This document shows positions 5,077 to 7,343 of a stretch of 7,343 nucleotides of DNA, piece by piece. The position numbers were made by a program, and so were the translations under genes. Numbering within the stretch: the stretch's first letter is position 1; every line of letters starts with the position of its first letter. Below the pieces are notes generated by a model. That model was not told where the DNA came from, did no database searches, and saw only the letters and a list, made by a program, of their open reading frames with translations. Source of the stretch: Helicobacteraceae bacterium UBA6016 (lineage in GTDB: Bacteria > Campylobacterota > Campylobacteria > Campylobacterales > UBA6016); NCBI GenBank assembly GCA_002428055.1, contig DIZY01000087.1, positions 44,505-51,847 of the forward strand, given 5' to 3'.

Positions 5077-6258
5077 ATGAATGAAAGTTTTATGAGAAAA
5101 GTTACGGTATTGGTAATCGATTGTGAAGGCGAGCTTAGCTTGCAAATAGAGGCGATGCTTGCCGCAAAAGTAAAGTCGATACACTACATTAAAGACCCTG
5201 TGGAGGCGCTAAAAGAGTTTAATCGCATATCCCCACAACTGGTTATTACGGATTTGAAGCTTGCGATGATGGACATCGTCGAATTTGTCTCAAAAATAAA
5301 AAGCTTGAATACGGAGTGTGAACTTGTTATGGCTCTCGGGTTTGTGGAGCCGCATAGGCTCATAGAGATGGTTAATCTCGGCGTTTATAGATTTGTTATG
5401 AAGCCGCTCTCGATGCCAAAGCTCTCGGAATCCGTACTTAAAGCAATGGAAACGCTTTTTACGAGGGCTACCGCATTTCAATCGAAGTGTATGCAGGAGA
5501 TTTTAAACGCCGAGGATAATCCCGTATTTGAGACGGATGGAACCACTATTCTTAAAGCAAATAAAGCGTTTTTGGATTGTTTTGGGGCAAAAAATGTAAA
5601 GCAGTTTGGCTTGACTCTGCCGGATCTTGCCTCTTTGTTTAATTTTGGCGAAGCTGAGCGGCTATCGACAAATTGGCTAAAAGATTTTATACAAGGTAGC
5701 GAAGAGCCGAAACTTCTAATTTATGATAGTAGAAAAGCCGAAAAAAGAGAGTTTTATCTGGAGTTTGGCATCTCAGAGGTTACCAAGGGTAACTTTATCG
5801 TTTCAATGACAGATATTACGGAAATGGAGAGGTCGTTTAATAGAAAGTTAGAGATGCTATCCTCACAGATAAATTCAAAAGAGAAGATAAAGTTTCGCTC
5901 TATGCTTGAGTTTGAGATAGCCAGATGCAAAAGATACAAAAAAAGCTTTTCACTTGCGCTTATATCTTTTGAGATAGAGGAGTGTGAATCAATTGAGGAT
6001 TGGGAGATGATATTTAAAGTCTTAAGACGAACGCTCCGCTCCAGTGACCTGTTTGCTAAAGTCGATAAAAACCAGCTTGCCGTCATAGCGACGGAGACCC
6101 AGAAACACGGGGCAAAAATACTTCTTAAAAGAGTGGAAAAAGAGTTTGAACTCTTAAAAAAAAAGGGATGCGGTATCGGATTTAAGGCAGGCACCGTTGA
6201 GTTTGTGGAAGGGGATACATCGCAAACGCTTTTTAAAAAAGTTGTTAGCGGTATTTAA
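5077..6258 (+). CDS. REC-PAS-degenerate GGDEF signalling protein (probable non-catalytic c-di-GMP receptor)
   Basis: A soluble 393-residue protein in three parts. Residues about 8-125 are a receiver domain with phosphoacceptor D59 and K109 (KPL), but the acidic pair is D15-C16 instead of Asp-Asp, and A86 stands where Thr/Ser is usual. Residues about 138-250 look like a PAS domain (NPVFETDGTTILKANKAF, ending VSMTDITEMER), followed by a short helical linker. Residues about 272-393 align with GGDEF domains (LEFEIARCKRYKKSFSLALI; VLRRTLRSSDLF; IATET), but the signature GGDEF is DKNQL (330-334), the DxLTGLxNR and FKxIND motifs are absent, and the C terminus is short. Diguanylate cyclase activity is therefore unlikely. 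RSSD (321-324) sits five residues before the signature, exactly where the inhibitory c-di-GMP site lies. There is no DNA-binding domain. An A9 tract occurs at 6156-6164. The stop abuts the HD-GYP start in the same frame. Confidence 0.85.
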   Translation: MNESFMRKVTVLVIDCEGELSLQIEAMLAAKVKSIHYIKDPVEALKEFNRISPQLVITDLKLAMMDIVEFVSKIKSLNTECELVMALGFVEPHRLIEMVNLGVYRFVMKPLSMPKLSESVLKAMETLFTRATAFQSKCMQEILNAEDNPVFETDGTTILKANKAFLDCFGAKNVKQFGLTLPDLASLFNFGEAERLSTNWLKDFIQGSEEPKLLIYDSRKAEKREFYLEFGISEVTKGNFIVSMTDITEMERSFNRKLEMLSSQINSKEKIKFRSMLEFEIARCKRYKKSFSLALISFEIEECESIEDWEMIFKVLRRTLRSSDLFAKVDKNQLAVIATETQKHGAKILLKRVEKEFELLKKKGCGIGFKAGTVEFVEGDTSQTLFKKVVSGI

Positions 6259-7338
6259 ATGCAAAAAGATTTTGATAAAACGCTTATTTCACAACTAGAT
6301 GTTATTCCAAGCGGAGTATTGTCTCCTGCCCGCCCGGCGCCTTTTGACCTATTCGTGTGCGAAAACAAAAAAGATTGCGTACTTCTTTGCTCAAAAGAGT
6401 ATCCGTTGTCCGGAGATAGGCTAAAAGATTTAAAGCTAAATAGAGCGGAGATATTTGTCCGCAAAGATGAGCTTCCTTTCTTGAGGAATTACCTCAAAAA
6501 ATCTGTTTTGGATATATCCAAAAGCCAAAGCGTAACAAGAGAGGAGCGCTCTCAGATGGTGTATTCTACGGCGGTAATGGTCGTAGATGAGCTTTTTAAT
6601 AATGTTGAATCAAAAGAGGCGGTAGAGGACTCAAAGGGGCTTGCGACGGTTGTCCTTGATAACCTGCTAAGGGATAACGCTACTTTTTTGTCTATGGTCG
6701 GCGTACTCTCGTATGACTATTACACCTACAGCCACTGCGTCAATGTTTGTATCTACTCCATTGCGATAGGTAAAAAACTGGGTCTTAGTCATGATGATAT
6801 AGAGGAGCTTGGACATGCGGCAATACTGCACGACATAGGCAAAGCGCATATCGACCCGAAGATACTCAACAAAGAGGGCGCACTTGACACCGATGAGTTT
6901 GAGATTATGAAGACGCATACTACGCTTGGCAGGGACGCGATTATACACGCTGAAAAACAACTCGGCGCTCAAGTAGAATTCTTGAAAATTGCCAAAGAGA
7001 TAGCCTATTATCATCAAGAAAAATGGGATGGAAGCGGCTACCCGACTGGTATAAGCGGCGACGATATTCCCATATCGGCTAGGCTAATGGCGGTCGCCGA
7101 TGTGTATGATGCGCTTATTAGCCGCAGGGTTTACAAGGAAGGTATGCCGCATGAAAAAGCGGTCTCTATCATTACGGAGGGCAAAGGCACGCATTTTGAT
7201 GCGGACATTGTAGACGCCTTTTTAGAGATACAAGACGAATTTCGAGCTATCGCATCTCGTTTTGTCGATAGCGACAAAGATATGTCCGAAAAAGCTCTAC
7301 TCTTGGCACGACTAGATAGCGCCGATAAGGCAAAATAA
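6259..7338 (+). CDS. HD-GYP domain protein (probable c-di-GMP phosphodiesterase)
   Basis: A soluble 359-residue protein. Residues 1 to about 130 form an N-terminal domain seen with other HD-GYP proteins (APFDLFVCENKKDCVLLC, then IFVRKDELPFL); I cannot assign it a ligand. Residues about 130-335 are the HD-GYP domain, which hydrolyses c-di-GMP at a di- or tri-iron centre. Likely metal ligands are H159, H191-D192 (ILHDIGK), H220 and D281 (AVADVYDAL), and the GYP signature is WDGSGYP (256-262). The usual HHE is H252-Q253-E254, so one histidine ligand position is glutamine. By spacing with Persephonella PmGH (E185, H189, H221, D222, H250, H276, H277, D305), the E185 position is Y155. The start follows the preceding stop as TAAATG with no clear Shine-Dalgarno sequence, so translation probably depends on the upstream gene. 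It is a likely partner of the degenerate GGDEF protein. Confidence 0.92.
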   Translation: MQKDFDKTLISQLDVIPSGVLSPARPAPFDLFVCENKKDCVLLCSKEYPLSGDRLKDLKLNRAEIFVRKDELPFLRNYLKKSVLDISKSQSVTREERSQMVYSTAVMVVDELFNNVESKEAVEDSKGLATVVLDNLLRDNATFLSMVGVLSYDYYTYSHCVNVCIYSIAIGKKLGLSHDDIEELGHAAILHDIGKAHIDPKILNKEGALDTDEFEIMKTHTTLGRDAIIHAEKQLGAQVEFLKIAKEIAYYHQEKWDGSGYPTGISGDDIPISARLMAVADVYDALISRRVYKEGMPHEKAVSIITEGKGTHFDADIVDAFLEIQDEFRAIASRFVDSDKDMSEKALLLARLDSADKAK

Positions 7339-7343
7339 GATGC

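Noticed and set aside
5777..5795. Inverted repeat GTTACC-AAG-GGTAAC in the PAS-coding region
   Set aside because: A chance hairpin inside coding DNA with no T run on either strand and no second copy in the window that would suggest an operator.
5754..6194. Minus-strand open frame of 146 codons opposite the receiver-PAS gene
   Set aside because: No recognisable domain; Ser/Phe-rich composition fits the reverse complement of Lys/Glu-rich coding sequence.
7340..7343. ATG one base after the HD-GYP stop, possibly the start of the next gene
   Set aside because: Only four bases remain in the window, so there is no reading frame to test, although the tight spacing would fit an operon.
1..7343. Possible mobile element, CRISPR, toxin-antitoxin or phage defence system
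   Set aside because: All coding space is filled by recognisable core-biosynthesis, respiratory and signalling genes; no terminal repeats, transposase, tRNA or spaced repeats were seen.

Overview
The window reads as chromosome of a Campylobacterota (epsilonproteobacterial) organism. The reasons are the style of the protein sequences, dense gene packing with 4-bp start/stop overlaps, A/T-rich promoter DNA with a TATAAT box and no clear -35, and a complete ADP-heptose gene set like that of Campylobacter/Sulfurimonas relatives. The moderate GC content and the environmental-style c-type cytochrome and c-di-GMP signalling genes suggest a free-living lineage (Sulfurimonas/Sulfuricurvum/Sulfurovum type). 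That placement is inference.

Left part (1-1020, + strand): the last codons of an unidentified upstream gene, possibly a glycosyltransferase, run into waaF (heptosyltransferase II), which starts on TTG inside a TTGA overlap.

Middle (4986 down to 1013, - strand): one compact operon, gmhB - hldD - hldE - cytochrome c - gmhA. It supplies every step from sedoheptulose 7-phosphate to ADP-L-glycero-D-manno-heptose: GmhA isomerase, HldE kinase, GmhB phosphatase, HldE adenylyltransferase, HldD epimerase. WaaF then adds that heptose to the LPS/LOS inner core. A membrane-anchored monohaem cytochrome c lies between hldE and gmhA with 4-bp overlaps on both sides. The operon converges on waaF with an 8-bp overlap of the two 3' ends, and a good intrinsic terminator for the operon lies inside the waaF coding sequence.

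Right part (5077-7338, + strand): transcribed divergently from a 90-bp intergenic region are two signalling genes. The first encodes a REC-PAS-degenerate GGDEF protein whose GGDEF signature has become DKNQL, while an RxxD motif survives at the I-site position. The second encodes an HD-GYP protein. They abut as TAA-ATG in the same frame and look like a c-di-GMP sensing and degradation module.

No RNA gene, CRISPR array, insertion sequence or other mobile element was seen, and no stretch over 300 bases lacks a gene. The heptose pathway genes are ordinary. The unusual items are the degenerate GGDEF/REC protein, its in-frame junction with the HD-GYP gene, the embedded cytochrome, and the terminator inside a gene.
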